Assembly: GCF_900104155.1 (NCBI RefSeq)
Contig: NZ_FMYB01000042.1
Location: 1 to 40,379, forward strand
DNA: 40,379 nucleotides
Source of the DNA: Butyrivibrio sp. INlla16
Lineage (GTDB): Bacteria; Bacillota; Clostridia; Lachnospirales; Lachnospiraceae
Direction of reading: 5' to 3'
Shown: piece by piece, positions 15,612-24,941 of the stretch
How the letters are laid out: every line of letters starts with the position of its first letter
Numbering within the stretch: position 1 is the stretch's first letter
The notes under the pieces: generated by a model
What the model was told of the DNA's origin: nothing
Databases searched by the model: none
Seen by the model: the letters and a program-made list of their open reading frames with translations, nothing else
Program-made: the position numbers and the translations under genes

Positions 15612-16637
15612 TTAATTGAAATTATACAATTTCCTGGCAATCTTATAGCCTGCCATTGTAACCTTTCTTCCGCCCTTTCCGGGAAGATATACAAAAATTC
15701 CCTCGATACGATAGCGAAGCTTAGCATACAAGAGAAAACTTCTGTTTCTAATGTATTTCATGAGCTCCTTGCGCTTTTCAAGATTTTCCTTTGTCCCGGA
15801 CACAACCATAAGTATTGTTGAAATAGCAGTGATAACCTCAAGATAATTAAACATATAGTGATGTCTTTTCTTATTTGACTTTATCATTCCGATATTTTCA
15901 ACATAATAATCGACCATCAGCTTGTTAACTCTTACCTGCTGATCAAGTCTTGAGATCATGATCTCCTGGTTTACAGACTGATCTGATCTTCCGATGTAGT
16001 AATAATAGAAATTAACATCGAGATAGTACATTGTCTTAACAAACGGAAGCGGATTAAATACGTAGATATTATCAACGTAGAAGGTATGCTCCGGAAGCTT
16101 AAGACCGCAGTCTCTTAGGAGTTTTGTTCTGAATATTACGGAATGCATAAGAAGATAATGTCCTATGGATATCTTCTTAACATCATCCCAGGTGAAAAGC
16201 TCCTCGATAGGGAACATTCTGTTATAACGCATCACCTTATGGCGCTGCTCACCTTCTTTGTTGTAAACGAAATTGCTGATAAGAAGATCAAGTCTCTCGC
16301 CACTTACAACAAATTCCTCAAGAGTTGTAAGTATTTTTCTGTAAGCTATCTCTTTTACCCAGTCGTCACTGTCAACAACCTTGAAATAAAGACCTGTAGC
16401 ATTTTCAAGTCCAGTATTTACTGCTGATCCGTGTCCACCATTCTTCTTGTGGATTGCCTTGCAGATTGTGGGATACTTCTTAGCATACTCATCAGCTATT
16501 GCTGCCGTATCGTCTTTTGATCCGTCATCCACAATAAGAATCTCTACCTCTTCACCTCCAACAAGAAGTGAATCGATACACTTTCTCATATAATCCTGCG
16601 AATTGTAACATGGAACTGCAATACTTAATAACTTCAT
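15612..16637 (-). CDS. family 2 glycosyltransferase
   Basis: Cytoplasmic glycosyltransferase of the GT-A fold, 341 residues. It starts MKLLSIAVPCYNSQDYM; the nucleotide-sugar motifs are VDDGSKDDT and VVDSDDWV (DxD). The C-terminal half is aromatic and basic, typical of cell-wall polysaccharide or lipid glycosylation enzymes without membrane segments. AAGGAG lies 12 bases upstream of the ATG, a slightly long spacing. The acceptor cannot be told from sequence. Confidence 0.88.
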   Translation of the reverse strand: MKLLSIAVPCYNSQDYMRKCIDSLLVGGEEVEILIVDDGSKDDTAAIADEYAKKYPTICKAIHKKNGGHGSAVNTGLENATGLYFKVVDSDDWVKEIAYRKILTTLEEFVVSGERLDLLISNFVYNKEGEQRHKVMRYNRMFPIEELFTWDDVKKISIGHYLLMHSVIFRTKLLRDCGLKLPEHTFYVDNIYVFNPLPFVKTMYYLDVNFYYYYIGRSDQSVNQEIMISRLDQQVRVNKLMVDYYVENIGMIKSNKKRHHYMFNYLEVITAISTILMVVSGTKENLEKRKELMKYIRNRSFLLYAKLRYRIEGIFVYLPGKGGRKVTMAGYKIARKLYNFN

Positions 16638-16707
16638 CTCTTTTCATATCTCCTTAAAAATCATATGGATTTACATTTTTATCTTTTCGTAACGGCATTC
16701 TAGCCTG

Positions 16708-17490
16708 TCAGCGAAGTCTGGTAACCTCAAATCGCTGCTTTGTCACAAGGCACTCTCTAAGCTCTGCGCATCTTACATCCGGATCATCCCCGGGAATCTC
16801 TGTATCTATGGACATTGCCATCACATCAATCATATCATTGGTAACAACCGGTCTTATAAGATTGAGAACCTCAATTCTCTCAGCGGAATTCCTTGCATCA
16901 AGGAATCTTACCACGAGAGGATTCATTCCAAAGTCCTCGGCTTCCTCCTCAATAGTGCGATTCATATAATTGCTGTTAATCTCATTATCAGGGTCCGGCT
17001 TAATCACCTTATCAGACGTATTGTCTTCCTTCTCCTCCTTTTTCATCGGAGTATCGGCATTTTTAAGCATATCTATTGCCCGTTTTTTTATCACATCCGT
17101 CTGAGGCCTTATAACATTATCTTTTTCCTCTTTTTCAAAAGCAGATGTTACTTCTTTTGTTTCTACAGGAGTAACAGGTGTTACTTCTTTCGTTTTTACG
17201 GGAGCAGCTGATATTTCCTCATCCGCCTTGTTCTCATAGGGCGCAAAAAGTTCGAATCTCATCTTCTGATCCGCATTAGGATATTTATCTCTGTCAACCT
17301 CCGAGACAAATTCACTAAGAGGTCTGCAGTAAACAGTGTAATCACCGTAAAGTGCCTGATACACTACCTGTTCTTCACCTGTATCCGCATCCCTTGCAAT
17401 GGTGATAACCTGATATCTTCCTCCTTTAAAATGTCTGTAAAATTCCTGTGGTTTAGGTCTATGCAAAATGATTTTCCTCCTTACATTCAT
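16708..17490 (-). CDS. DUF1653 domain protein with acidic linker
   Basis: The N-terminal 75 residues (EFYRHFKGGRYQV to DKYPNADQKMRFE) are a DUF1653 domain, function unknown. A long Lys/Glu-rich linker (80-170) leads to an unassigned C-terminal helical part (EEAEDFGMNPLVVRFLDA). The ATG overlaps the holA stop by four bases. A TTG at about 17466, 9 bases after AGGAGG and right before HRPKPQEFYRHF, is an attractive alternative start and gives the family's usual beginning. It is cotranscribed with holA. Confidence 0.8.
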   Translation of the reverse strand: MNVRRKIILHRPKPQEFYRHFKGGRYQVITIARDADTGEEQVVYQALYGDYTVYCRPLSEFVSEVDRDKYPNADQKMRFELFAPYENKADEEISAAPVKTKEVTPVTPVETKEVTSAFEKEEKDNVIRPQTDVIKKRAIDMLKNADTPMKKEEKEDNTSDKVIKPDPDNEINSNYMNRTIEEEAEDFGMNPLVVRFLDARNSAERIEVLNLIRPVVTNDMIDVMAMSIDTEIPGDDPDVRCAELRECLVTKQRFEVTRLR

Positions 17491-18503
17491 CTTGATGACG
17501 CTTTAACTATAATCATTTCAACACTTATGATTCTGTCAAGCTTGCCTGATTTTACAGCCTCGTCGCTGGAAAGGCACATATCAAGCGAATCCTTTAAATC
17601 CTTCATTTGGTAGCTTCTGGACCATCCCATAAGCTTTTCCGCAACAAACGGATGTATTCCCAGCTTCTTGGCTATATCGCCCTTATTGGCAGAATACTCG
17701 GTCATCTCCTTAACCTGAAGGAGCTGGTTGAACTGTCTCATAATGAGCGCAAGAATCTGTTCCGGTGCGGTTTTTAACGCAAGCAGTTCATAGTAGATGT
17801 TCATCGCCTTCGCCTGATTTTTCATAACAATAGCATCTGTCATCTCAAAAATCCTGCTTGTAAGCCAGTTGGCGCAAACAGCATCTATATCCTTTTCAGT
17901 CACCTCATTTCTTCCGAGAGTGTAACTGATGAGTTTCTCCATCTCGTGGACCATATTGGACATATCGGTTCCGACACGGCTGATAAAATACGCTATAGCC
18001 CTGGCGCTAATCGTTTTACCTTCAGCCTTCATTTTCCCGGTAATCCATCTATATAGCATCTGTTCATCCGGTGTCTCGCAGTCTATGTCAAGGCCGGCCT
18101 TACTTACTGCCTTATACATGTCCTTTCGCTTGTCAACTGCCGATTCCACGAATAAAAAAACAGTTGTTTCGGCAGGGTTCTTTAAATAATCAGCAAGTTC
18201 GGGGCATCCGTTTTTAAAAAATCCGCTGTCCTCAATGACTATGACACGTCTCTCTGCAAAAAATGGCAGCGTCTCGGCCATGTCAATTACCTCAGCGGGA
18301 TTAATCCCTGCGCCCTCATAGTGCTGGAGATTCATCTTATCTCCACCGCCAAGAAGGGCCTCACGAAGTTTATCCCTGTTCTGGTTGCGCAAATAGGCCT
18401 CTTCGCCGTATACGAGATAGCATGGCCTGAATTTACCTGTCTGAATATCCTCATTTATCTGCTTTTGCTTGACAGGATAATCTGTCGTCTTCTTTGCAGC
18501 CAT
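17487..18503 (-). CDS. holA: DNA polymerase III subunit delta
   Basis: Clamp-loader subunit that opens the sliding clamp, 338 residues. The family-typical start region (RPCYLVYGEEAYLRNQNRDKL), the central ALAYFI-type helix bundle (ARAIAYFISRVGTDM) and the C-terminal collar domain (LLALKTAPEQILALIMRQFNQLLQVKEM) are all present. The start at 18503 (MAAKKTTDY) has AAGGA six bases upstream; an upstream in-frame ATG lacks one. The downstream DUF1653 gene overlaps its stop. Confidence 0.93.
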   Translation of the reverse strand: MAAKKTTDYPVKQKQINEDIQTGKFRPCYLVYGEEAYLRNQNRDKLREALLGGGDKMNLQHYEGAGINPAEVIDMAETLPFFAERRVIVIEDSGFFKNGCPELADYLKNPAETTVFLFVESAVDKRKDMYKAVSKAGLDIDCETPDEQMLYRWITGKMKAEGKTISARAIAYFISRVGTDMSNMVHEMEKLISYTLGRNEVTEKDIDAVCANWLTSRIFEMTDAIVMKNQAKAMNIYYELLALKTAPEQILALIMRQFNQLLQVKEMTEYSANKGDIAKKLGIHPFVAEKLMGWSRSYQMKDLKDSLDMCLSSDEAVKSGKLDRIISVEMIIVKASSR

Positions 18504-18592
18504 ATTATTTCCTTGCCCCACAATCACAATATGTTGTATATTATAACATAATAAGCGAGGTTTCGGCTTAATCTTTTATGGGAGGAGTCATA

Positions 18593-18997
18593 ATGTTAAA
18601 GCAGGTATCTATTTACGCTGAAAACAAAAAGGGGTGTTTTCAGAATATCACAGGAATTCTCAGGAAAAATGACATAAATATTCTCGGATCGGTTACGAAT
18701 GACTCTGCCGAATACGGAATAATCAGAATGGTCGTTTCAGATCCGGAAAAATGTATCAAGGTTCTCGGTGATGAAGGTTATATTTGCAAGACCACTCATG
18801 TTCTTGGAATAGAGTGTCCAGATGCTGTTGGAGCTCTGGACAACATTTTGAAGTCACTTTACGAGAGCAATATCAATGTTAACTATATCTATCTGTCCTT
18901 CAATCGTGAATCAGGTCTTCCCATCATGGTTATGCATACAGATGATATTTACGCTGTTGAGAATATCCTGGTAAACAAGGGATACAAATCCATTTAA
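18593..18997 (+). CDS. tandem ACT-domain protein
   Basis: A 134-residue protein made of two ACT domains (MLKQVSIYAENKKGCFQNITGIL and, from about residue 70, GIECPDAVGALDNILKSLY). ACT domains bind amino acids. No catalytic domain is attached, so this is probably a small regulatory or sensor protein. The start at 18593 follows GGGAGGAG; it reads divergently from holA. The ligand is unknown. Confidence 0.85.
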   Translation: MLKQVSIYAENKKGCFQNITGILRKNDINILGSVTNDSAEYGIIRMVVSDPEKCIKVLGDEGYICKTTHVLGIECPDAVGALDNILKSLYESNINVNYIYLSFNRESGLPIMVMHTDDIYAVENILVNKGYKSI

Positions 18998-19023
18998 TAA
19001 CATATAAAATGCTATACACGAAT

Positions 19024-19053
19024 AAGACCGCAGGCTCCCCAGCCTGCGGTCTT
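19024..19053. terminator. strong hairpin after the ACT gene
   Basis: AAGACCGCAGGCT and AGCCTGCGGTCTT form a perfect 13-bp stem around CCCC. The U-run is weak on both sides (CAAGTATATATA on the plus side), but the placement between convergent genes supports termination. Confidence 0.75.
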
Positions 19054-19085
19054 CAAGTATATATATATATAATTTCATACCCGAC

Positions 19086-19376
19086 TCACTTGACATCTGC
19101 GCCATGACTGGCAGCGATGAGTCCAATTGCGAAGGTCAGAGATATAGCAATTTCGATACCGAGGACAAACTTATCAGACTGATCTCGCTTCTCACCGAGA
19201 ACCTCAGCCTCTTCCTCCCCCTCGCTATCGTCTGAGTCTGCATTTTCAGAATTTTCTGTTGTCTCATACATAACAGCTGAATTCTCAGCTGATGAAGCAT
19301 GAACTATTCCTGAGAAACTAAAAGCTCCCAGCAGCACCAAAAATACTAACATGGCGCTCGCAACAAATTTCTTCAT
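19086..19376 (-). CDS. small exported membrane protein
   Basis: A 96-residue protein with an N-terminal signal-type segment (KKFVASAMLVFLVLLGAFSFSG, possible AHA-like cut at VHAS), a very acidic middle (DSDDSEGEEEAEV) and a second hydrophobic segment (FVLGIEIAISLTFAIGLIA). It reads convergently with the ACT gene and is upstream of nothing obvious. I recognise no family. Confidence 0.6.
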   Translation of the reverse strand: MKKFVASAMLVFLVLLGAFSFSGIVHASSAENSAVMYETTENSENADSDDSEGEEEAEVLGEKRDQSDKFVLGIEIAISLTFAIGLIAASHGADVK

Positions 19377-19523
19377 TACTCACCTCATCTCTTCCTTCTC
19401 TAACATACATTATAAAGGAATGAATTAGTCTATAGTTTACGGAAAATGAACAGTTTTGTTCATAACTCGTACTTGACAATAATGCCGTTTTATGCCCAAA
19501 TCATAATTCTCACGATTATAAGA

Positions 19524-21749
19524 TTAATCCAAGTATGTTTTTATTTTCACATTTTTATCATTCACTAATGCTGTAATTGCCCCATTTTGCGCGGTTATAT
19601 AGGTCTTTGCACCTATATTGTCAAGTCTTTCAAGTAATTCTTTATGCGGATGATGATATTGTGAATTCTGTGCACAGCTTATAAATGCTACTTTGGGATG
19701 AACTATATCAAGAAAAGCCTCATCCGTAGTATATCTGCTGCCATGATGAGCCACTTTAAGCAGTGTTATGTCCGCAAATTCATCTCTGTGAGCTCCCACA
19801 TAGGCACGTAGGTTATCCTGGCCCACGCCATCCACATCACCGGTAAAAAGCCCTTTAAAACTGCCTTTTTTTATATACAGAACGGTTGAATATGCATTAG
19901 GTTCATCTGTTATCATATTTTTAACGGGGCCAAGACATTCTATCTCAACATCTCTGTTTCTGATCTTATCTTCTCTGCCGATGTATGAAACATTTATCCC
20001 CAGCTCTCTTGCTTTTTCTTCAAGAGTTCTATATTTTTCACCCTTTGAGCTGTCACCAACCTTAGGGAGAATCAAATTATCGATTTTTATGGCTCCCTTG
20101 TATTTTTCCACCTCATCAAAAAGTTCGAGGATTCCGCTCACATGATCTTCATCCTCATGTGTCATGATCACTGCATCAAGCCTGCCGATTCCCTGATATG
20201 ACAAAAAAGGTATCAGTTGATATTTCGCAACCTGCTTCTTGGATGTACTACCGCCATCTATAAGATAATTGGCGGTTTTAGTCTCTATAACTATTCCATC
20301 ACCCTGACCGACATCTAAAGCAGTTATCCGCAGTTCCGGCCTTATTCTCAGGCATAAAACGCATAAACCTGCAAACAATAGAACATGCCTTATTATGTCA
20401 AACTTCCGCTCCCTGATTTCATCTAATCGTCTTTGGGCAGAAGCTGTACTCGGAACCGGTTTATGGGTTTTGAGCTTAATAATAACAAATGCTGCCAAAA
20501 GGATTATGTAGATCAAAACCTGCCAAATCTCAGGATGTCCCGCATACCATGTATTGCCGGGTATTGAACTTCCGGTATTACAACAAAGCAGAAACCATTT
20601 CAATATCAGGTGACATCCTATTCCGCTCACTATCCCTGCGGGAAGAAATACATAGCCCAAAATAATAGCCGCTATTCCAAAAAGGATTAGCGCAGACATA
20701 AGTGGAAGCACAAACAGATTGAGGACTATGGAATAAACCGGATATGTGTAATAAAAGCACATATTCACCGGCAAGGTAACAAGCATTATTGAAAGGCTTG
20801 CTGCCATAAACTTAAGCTTACCTGTTCTGATAGTGTCAGGCATAACAGGAAGCACATAGCCTATCGCTATAACAGCGCCAAAGGACATTAAAAAACCACT
20901 GTGTTTCAAATATAACGGACATGAGACAAGAAGCATTATTCCGGAAAGAGACATAGCCGACAACATATCGTAGGTTCTGCCTATAATATCCGCTCCCAGA
21001 TGGACAGCAAACATAACAATTGCTCTGAATGCTGATGCACTCATTCCGCACATAACTCCGTACATAAGCATTACTATAACCGAAATAGCAGCTGCTGCCG
21101 GAATTTTCATGCTTGCTCTCCTAAGTAGCTTGTAAAGAGACATTCCAATAATTGATATGTGCACGCCGGACACCGCAATAATATGGATAATGCCGTTTTT
21201 CTTGAATGCATCTTTAATATCATCTGATAGCCAATTCTTATCTCCCAGAAGGATGGCTTTCATTACTCCGGAATCTTCCGAATTCATTGTTCTGTCCAGA
21301 ATTCCTTCGAAACTCAGCTTAACTCTGTACAGCAATTCCTCCGGCACATTTTCTCTTCCACCGATTCCAAGAATTTTCACATCCGTAAGACTGTATTCAA
21401 TTTTCAAAATTCTGTAATAGCTTTGACTGTCAAACTCTCCGGGATTCCTACTCTCCGGAAAGTTTCTCACTTTCCCTGAGACCTTGAGGATACATCCCAT
21501 AGGAAGCTTATACCCTGCATCATCCAGATAGAGCATAATCTTCCTTCCGTCTTCCTTTTTCAGGTACAAAACAATCTGTTTTTCTCCTGTATAGGAACTG
21601 ATTTTTTCTTCTTTACCACATATGGTTCCGGTAATTGTAACAACTGCCCGATCAGGCAGTTCTGAGCCTTCCTGCATCTGTATTACAAGTAGCAGAAAAA
21701 AGACAGCCGCCGCGAATAATCCCCCAACAGCGCATAGCGGTCGCTTCAT
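19524..21749 (-). CDS. comEC: ComEC/Rec2 DNA-uptake channel
   Basis: Inner-membrane channel for transforming DNA, 741 residues. An N-terminal OB-like domain (about 30-110), the multi-pass Competence domain (about 180-480, with IIHIIAVSGVHISIIG) and a C-terminal metallo-beta-lactamase-like domain (470-740) are complete. The metal-binding motif reads THEDEDHVSG, with GDVDGVGQ and KVAHHGSRY further on. It is the last gene of the unit with comEA, the two-component genes and the GerMN lipoprotein. Confidence 0.94.
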   Translation of the reverse strand: MKRPLCAVGGLFAAAVFFLLLVIQMQEGSELPDRAVVTITGTICGKEEKISSYTGEKQIVLYLKKEDGRKIMLYLDDAGYKLPMGCILKVSGKVRNFPESRNPGEFDSQSYYRILKIEYSLTDVKILGIGGRENVPEELLYRVKLSFEGILDRTMNSEDSGVMKAILLGDKNWLSDDIKDAFKKNGIIHIIAVSGVHISIIGMSLYKLLRRASMKIPAAAAISVIVMLMYGVMCGMSASAFRAIVMFAVHLGADIIGRTYDMLSAMSLSGIMLLVSCPLYLKHSGFLMSFGAVIAIGYVLPVMPDTIRTGKLKFMAASLSIMLVTLPVNMCFYYTYPVYSIVLNLFVLPLMSALILFGIAAIILGYVFLPAGIVSGIGCHLILKWFLLCCNTGSSIPGNTWYAGHPEIWQVLIYIILLAAFVIIKLKTHKPVPSTASAQRRLDEIRERKFDIIRHVLLFAGLCVLCLRIRPELRITALDVGQGDGIVIETKTANYLIDGGSTSKKQVAKYQLIPFLSYQGIGRLDAVIMTHEDEDHVSGILELFDEVEKYKGAIKIDNLILPKVGDSSKGEKYRTLEEKARELGINVSYIGREDKIRNRDVEIECLGPVKNMITDEPNAYSTVLYIKKGSFKGLFTGDVDGVGQDNLRAYVGAHRDEFADITLLKVAHHGSRYTTDEAFLDIVHPKVAFISCAQNSQYHHPHKELLERLDNIGAKTYITAQNGAITALVNDKNVKIKTYLD

Positions 21750-21787
21750 TTATATATTCCCAACAAATATAAACCGCAAAAAGCAGA

Positions 21788-22726
21788 TTATTCCCTGACT
21801 ATATCAAGGTTTCTCTCGAATATTGTATCGAGAGATACATTTTCCATGAAAGTGGCAGAAGTCTGCCCATTCACAGATATCTGAACCTTGTTAACATCTG
21901 CGGTTTCACAAATAGTGTTAACAAGAGAGTATAACGCCGCCTTAGGGCTGATATTGCCCACCTGCGTAAGGATTCCTTCATCAAAATCAACATAGCATAC
22001 GCCGTCTCTTACAGAAACGGAATTTATCTTTGTCTGAGGATTGAGCGTCGGAAGTGCCAAATCTGTATTTGGTCCTTTCAACAGCTGTTCTATAGCAAGT
22101 CTCTGCATAAGAATATTACTGTTATACACGACACTTCTGTAAACCGGTATGAGTTCCTCCCCATCATCCGTAGCGAAATAGAGAATGAGTTCAACCTTCT
22201 CATAGGTATTTATCTCATTACCTGCGTTATAAACAAAGTTATCTGCAGACATGTTGCCTATGATATTCCCATTACTATCCAAAAGCGGTGTATTTTCAAC
22301 AGTAAAAGTCACATATTGAATGCCGGGAACCTGTGTCAGTGTACGAACCATTGCCGCTCTGTCCAAAATCTCCGTAGTCTTCTCGGTAGTGGTGTAGGTA
22401 CTTGAAAAATTAAGCGTAAGTACATCACCATTTATTTTATACGACAGAAGATTAACCGGGCCGTAAATAGGTGCCTCATATTCGAGCTTTTCCGGCATTG
22501 TTCTCATCTTTGCGAGAAGCTCTTCTATTACTGCCTTTGTGTTTGTCATATCAGAGAGAACATGATAGTCTTCGCATACCATACCGTTCTCATCAGATTT
22601 GAGGTAGTATACCTGTACCCTGTTCGGATCATCTTCCTTAGCCTGATTCGCGCAGCTGGTCATGCACAGAACAACAAGCATAAGACACAATATTAAGTTT
22701 ACTAATCTTTTTAATGTAGTATTCAT
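21788..22726 (-). CDS. GerMN-domain lipoprotein
   Basis: A 312-residue exported lipoprotein: signal with lipobox around residues 20-26 (VLCMTSC), then two GerMN-type domains (about 30-170 and 175-300). Repeat hallmarks include KTVTF-like LNFSS and VYFDEGI strands (VCYVDFDEGILTQVG). GerMN domains occur in sporulation GerM and, in actinobacteria, in LpqB next to MtrAB. It starts 8 bases after the kinase stop, so it is cotranscribed with the two-component genes. Likely senses or modulates the kinase from outside; this is an inference. Confidence 0.8.
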   Translation of the reverse strand: MNTTLKRLVNLILCLMLVVLCMTSCANQAKEDDPNRVQVYYLKSDENGMVCEDYHVLSDMTNTKAVIEELLAKMRTMPEKLEYEAPIYGPVNLLSYKINGDVLTLNFSSTYTTTEKTTEILDRAAMVRTLTQVPGIQYVTFTVENTPLLDSNGNIIGNMSADNFVYNAGNEINTYEKVELILYFATDDGEELIPVYRSVVYNSNILMQRLAIEQLLKGPNTDLALPTLNPQTKINSVSVRDGVCYVDFDEGILTQVGNISPKAALYSLVNTICETADVNKVQISVNGQTSATFMENVSLDTIFERNLDIVRE

Positions 22727-22734
22727 ATCTCCTG

Positions 22735-24207
22735 TTATTCCAGTGACTGCATGTAAATCAGAGGGATTCTAACCGTAAAGGTAGTTCCCACATTTTCTTC
22801 GCTCTTAACCTCTATAGTTCCTCTGTGCATCAGTATCGCACTGTGAGTAATTGCGAGACCGAGTCCTGTGCCACCGATCTCTCTGGATCTTGATTTATCG
22901 ACTCTGTAGAATCTCTCATAAATCCTGTCGAGACTGTCCTCAGGAATACCTATTCCCGAATCGCTCACTTCACAGGTAAAATACTGATGGTCTGCATCCA
23001 GTTTAACCTTGACGAATCCGTCGTCTTTATTATATTTAACCGCATTTTCGACAAGGTTCATAAGTGCCAGTGACAGCTTAACCTCATCAATTTCAGCTGT
23101 TATCTCTCTTGTAGTTTCCAGTGTCAATTCTATGTTACGCTTCTGAGCAATAGGCCTGATTCGCTTAAGGATTATCTCCATCATCTGAACCACGTCAACT
23201 GAAGTGATATTCAGTGCTGTAGCCTTCTTATCCATTCTGACAAGCTCAAGAAGGTCATTTATTATCTGATTCTCTCTGTCTACTTCAGCTGCTATATCCT
23301 CCATAAAATCCCTGTAGACCTCATTCGGAACATCCTCCTGCATAATTAGAGAATCTGCCAGCACTTTCATGGATGTAATGGGCGTCTTAAGCTCATGAGA
23401 AACGTTAGAAACAAATTCCTGTCTTGAGGCGTCAAGTGCATTCATTCGGAGGAGAAGCTGATTAAACGCATTAATAATGTGTTCTGTCTCATAATAATCA
23501 GATCCTGCTATAGGTTCGTTTGTAAATCCTGCCTTAACGTCATTGATAGCAGATGTAATTCTGTCAAAAGGCTTAAGAAGTCTTCCTGACATATACAAGG
23601 CCATAACAAGGATTACAATTATGGCAATAACCTCTATCGTCATTGCTCTTCTTGTCAGGATATCCATGGTAGCACTGATATAATCGGTCGAAACACTTAT
23701 CAGCAGAACGCCTCTGACAACATCCTGTTTTTCTTCCTTCCGGGCCACATCTCCTGTCTCATAGGTCAGCGTCTCCATGATCGGCGCCGTCATCTCAATA
23801 TAGCCGTTATTCTTGTCATAAACGGCAGTTGATCCTGAGCTACCATTCTTCAGACACTTGACTACCTCGTCGGAGATTATGGTTTTTCCCTCACTTATGC
23901 CGTATGTATCCTTGCGAATTTTCAGATCACTGTCAATGACAATAACTCTTCCGTCATAAAGGTTCGCAATAAGGTCAAGCTCTGCGTTTATGACATCAGA
24001 AGTCGTATCCGAAAAATAATTGTAATTTATCAGGTGATTAGCCAGAATCATCAGTTGCGTAGACACTTCCGATTCTCTGACATTGACAGCACGATCCTCG
24101 TAGCTTTCAAGAATTGCAGAATGAATCACGAGGCATGAAACAAGCCCCGTGAGAAAAACAATCAAAAATATTCTAAATCTAAGACTTTTAAATGGGTTGT
24201 ATATCAT
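22735..24207 (-). CDS. sensor histidine kinase with HAMP domain
   Basis: Membrane sensor kinase, 490 residues. Membrane segments at about 11-32 and 190-207 enclose an extracellular domain of about 155 residues. HAMP follows at about 208-260, then HisKA with H271 in VSHELKTP and a HATPase domain with N and G boxes (NLVENAVKYNKDDG, GIGIPEDSLDR, GGTGLGLAI). Overall this is the PhoR/WalK/MtrB type. It follows the response-regulator gene by 31 bases. The signal is unknown. Confidence 0.93.
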   Translation of the reverse strand: MIYNPFKSLRFRIFLIVFLTGLVSCLVIHSAILESYEDRAVNVRESEVSTQLMILANHLINYNYFSDTTSDVINAELDLIANLYDGRVIVIDSDLKIRKDTYGISEGKTIISDEVVKCLKNGSSGSTAVYDKNNGYIEMTAPIMETLTYETGDVARKEEKQDVVRGVLLISVSTDYISATMDILTRRAMTIEVIAIIVILVMALYMSGRLLKPFDRITSAINDVKAGFTNEPIAGSDYYETEHIINAFNQLLLRMNALDASRQEFVSNVSHELKTPITSMKVLADSLIMQEDVPNEVYRDFMEDIAAEVDRENQIINDLLELVRMDKKATALNITSVDVVQMMEIILKRIRPIAQKRNIELTLETTREITAEIDEVKLSLALMNLVENAVKYNKDDGFVKVKLDADHQYFTCEVSDSGIGIPEDSLDRIYERFYRVDKSRSREIGGTGLGLAITHSAILMHRGTIEVKSEENVGTTFTVRIPLIYMQSLE

Positions 24208-24238
24208 CTTGGCTCCAAAATTTTTGCCTAAATCTCAT

Positions 24239-24919
24239 TTATGCCTGGAAGTAATAGCCTGATCCCCACTTTGTTCTTACATACCTTGGCTCGCTGGGAT
24301 TAACCTCAAGCTTTTCCCTGAGTCTCCTAACATGAACGTCAACCGTTCTCTCATCTCCGGGGAAATCCTCTCCCCATATAGCGTGCAGAAGTTCACTTCT
24401 GTTGTAAACCTTGCCCGGAGTAGATACCAGGAACTCAAGAACATCAAATTCCCTGCTGGTAAGATTTATCTCTCTGTCGCCAACATATACTCTTCTATAC
24501 TCTTCATTGATCGTAAGATCTCCAAATGTAAGCACTTTAGCCTGTGTCTCAGGTTTAGTGGTTCTTCTCATGATTGCCTTTATTCTGGCCTTAACCTCAA
24601 GAATATTGAAGGGCTTTGTAATATAATCATCAGCTCCGTACTCAAGTCCAAGGATCTTGTCCATATCATCGCCCTTAGCTGTAAGCATAACAATCGGCAC
24701 GGATGAAAAATCTCTTATCTGCTGACAAACCTCAAAACCATCCATTCTCGGAAGCATAACATCGAGTAGAATAATGTCATAGGTATTGGCATGTGCAAGC
24801 TGCAAGGCTTCCTCACCATCAAAAGCGCTATCAACCTTCATACCATCCTGCTCAAGACTGTAACGTATTCCTTTTACAATTGTCTTTTCATCATCAACAA
24901 CCAGTACCTTCTTCGCCAT
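24239..24919 (-). CDS. OmpR/PhoB-type response regulator
   Basis: DNA-binding response regulator, 226 residues. Receiver domain: VVDDEKT with the phosphoacceptor Asp in LLDVMLPRMDG, conserved T and K (VMLTAKGD, YITKPF). The C-terminal winged helix has DVHVRRLREKLE and YVRTKWGSGYYF. The WalR/MtrA-like subgroup is suggested by sequence feel only. The ATG at 24919 (MAKKVLVVDD) has GGAG 8 bases upstream; a GTG three codons earlier is less likely. It lies 22 bases after comEA. Confidence 0.94.
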   Translation of the reverse strand: MAKKVLVVDDEKTIVKGIRYSLEQDGMKVDSAFDGEEALQLAHANTYDIILLDVMLPRMDGFEVCQQIRDFSSVPIVMLTAKGDDMDKILGLEYGADDYITKPFNILEVKARIKAIMRRTTKPETQAKVLTFGDLTINEEYRRVYVGDREINLTSREFDVLEFLVSTPGKVYNRSELLHAIWGEDFPGDERTVDVHVRRLREKLEVNPSEPRYVRTKWGSGYYFQA

Positions 24920-24941
24920 TTCTTCCACTCCATTAAATTCT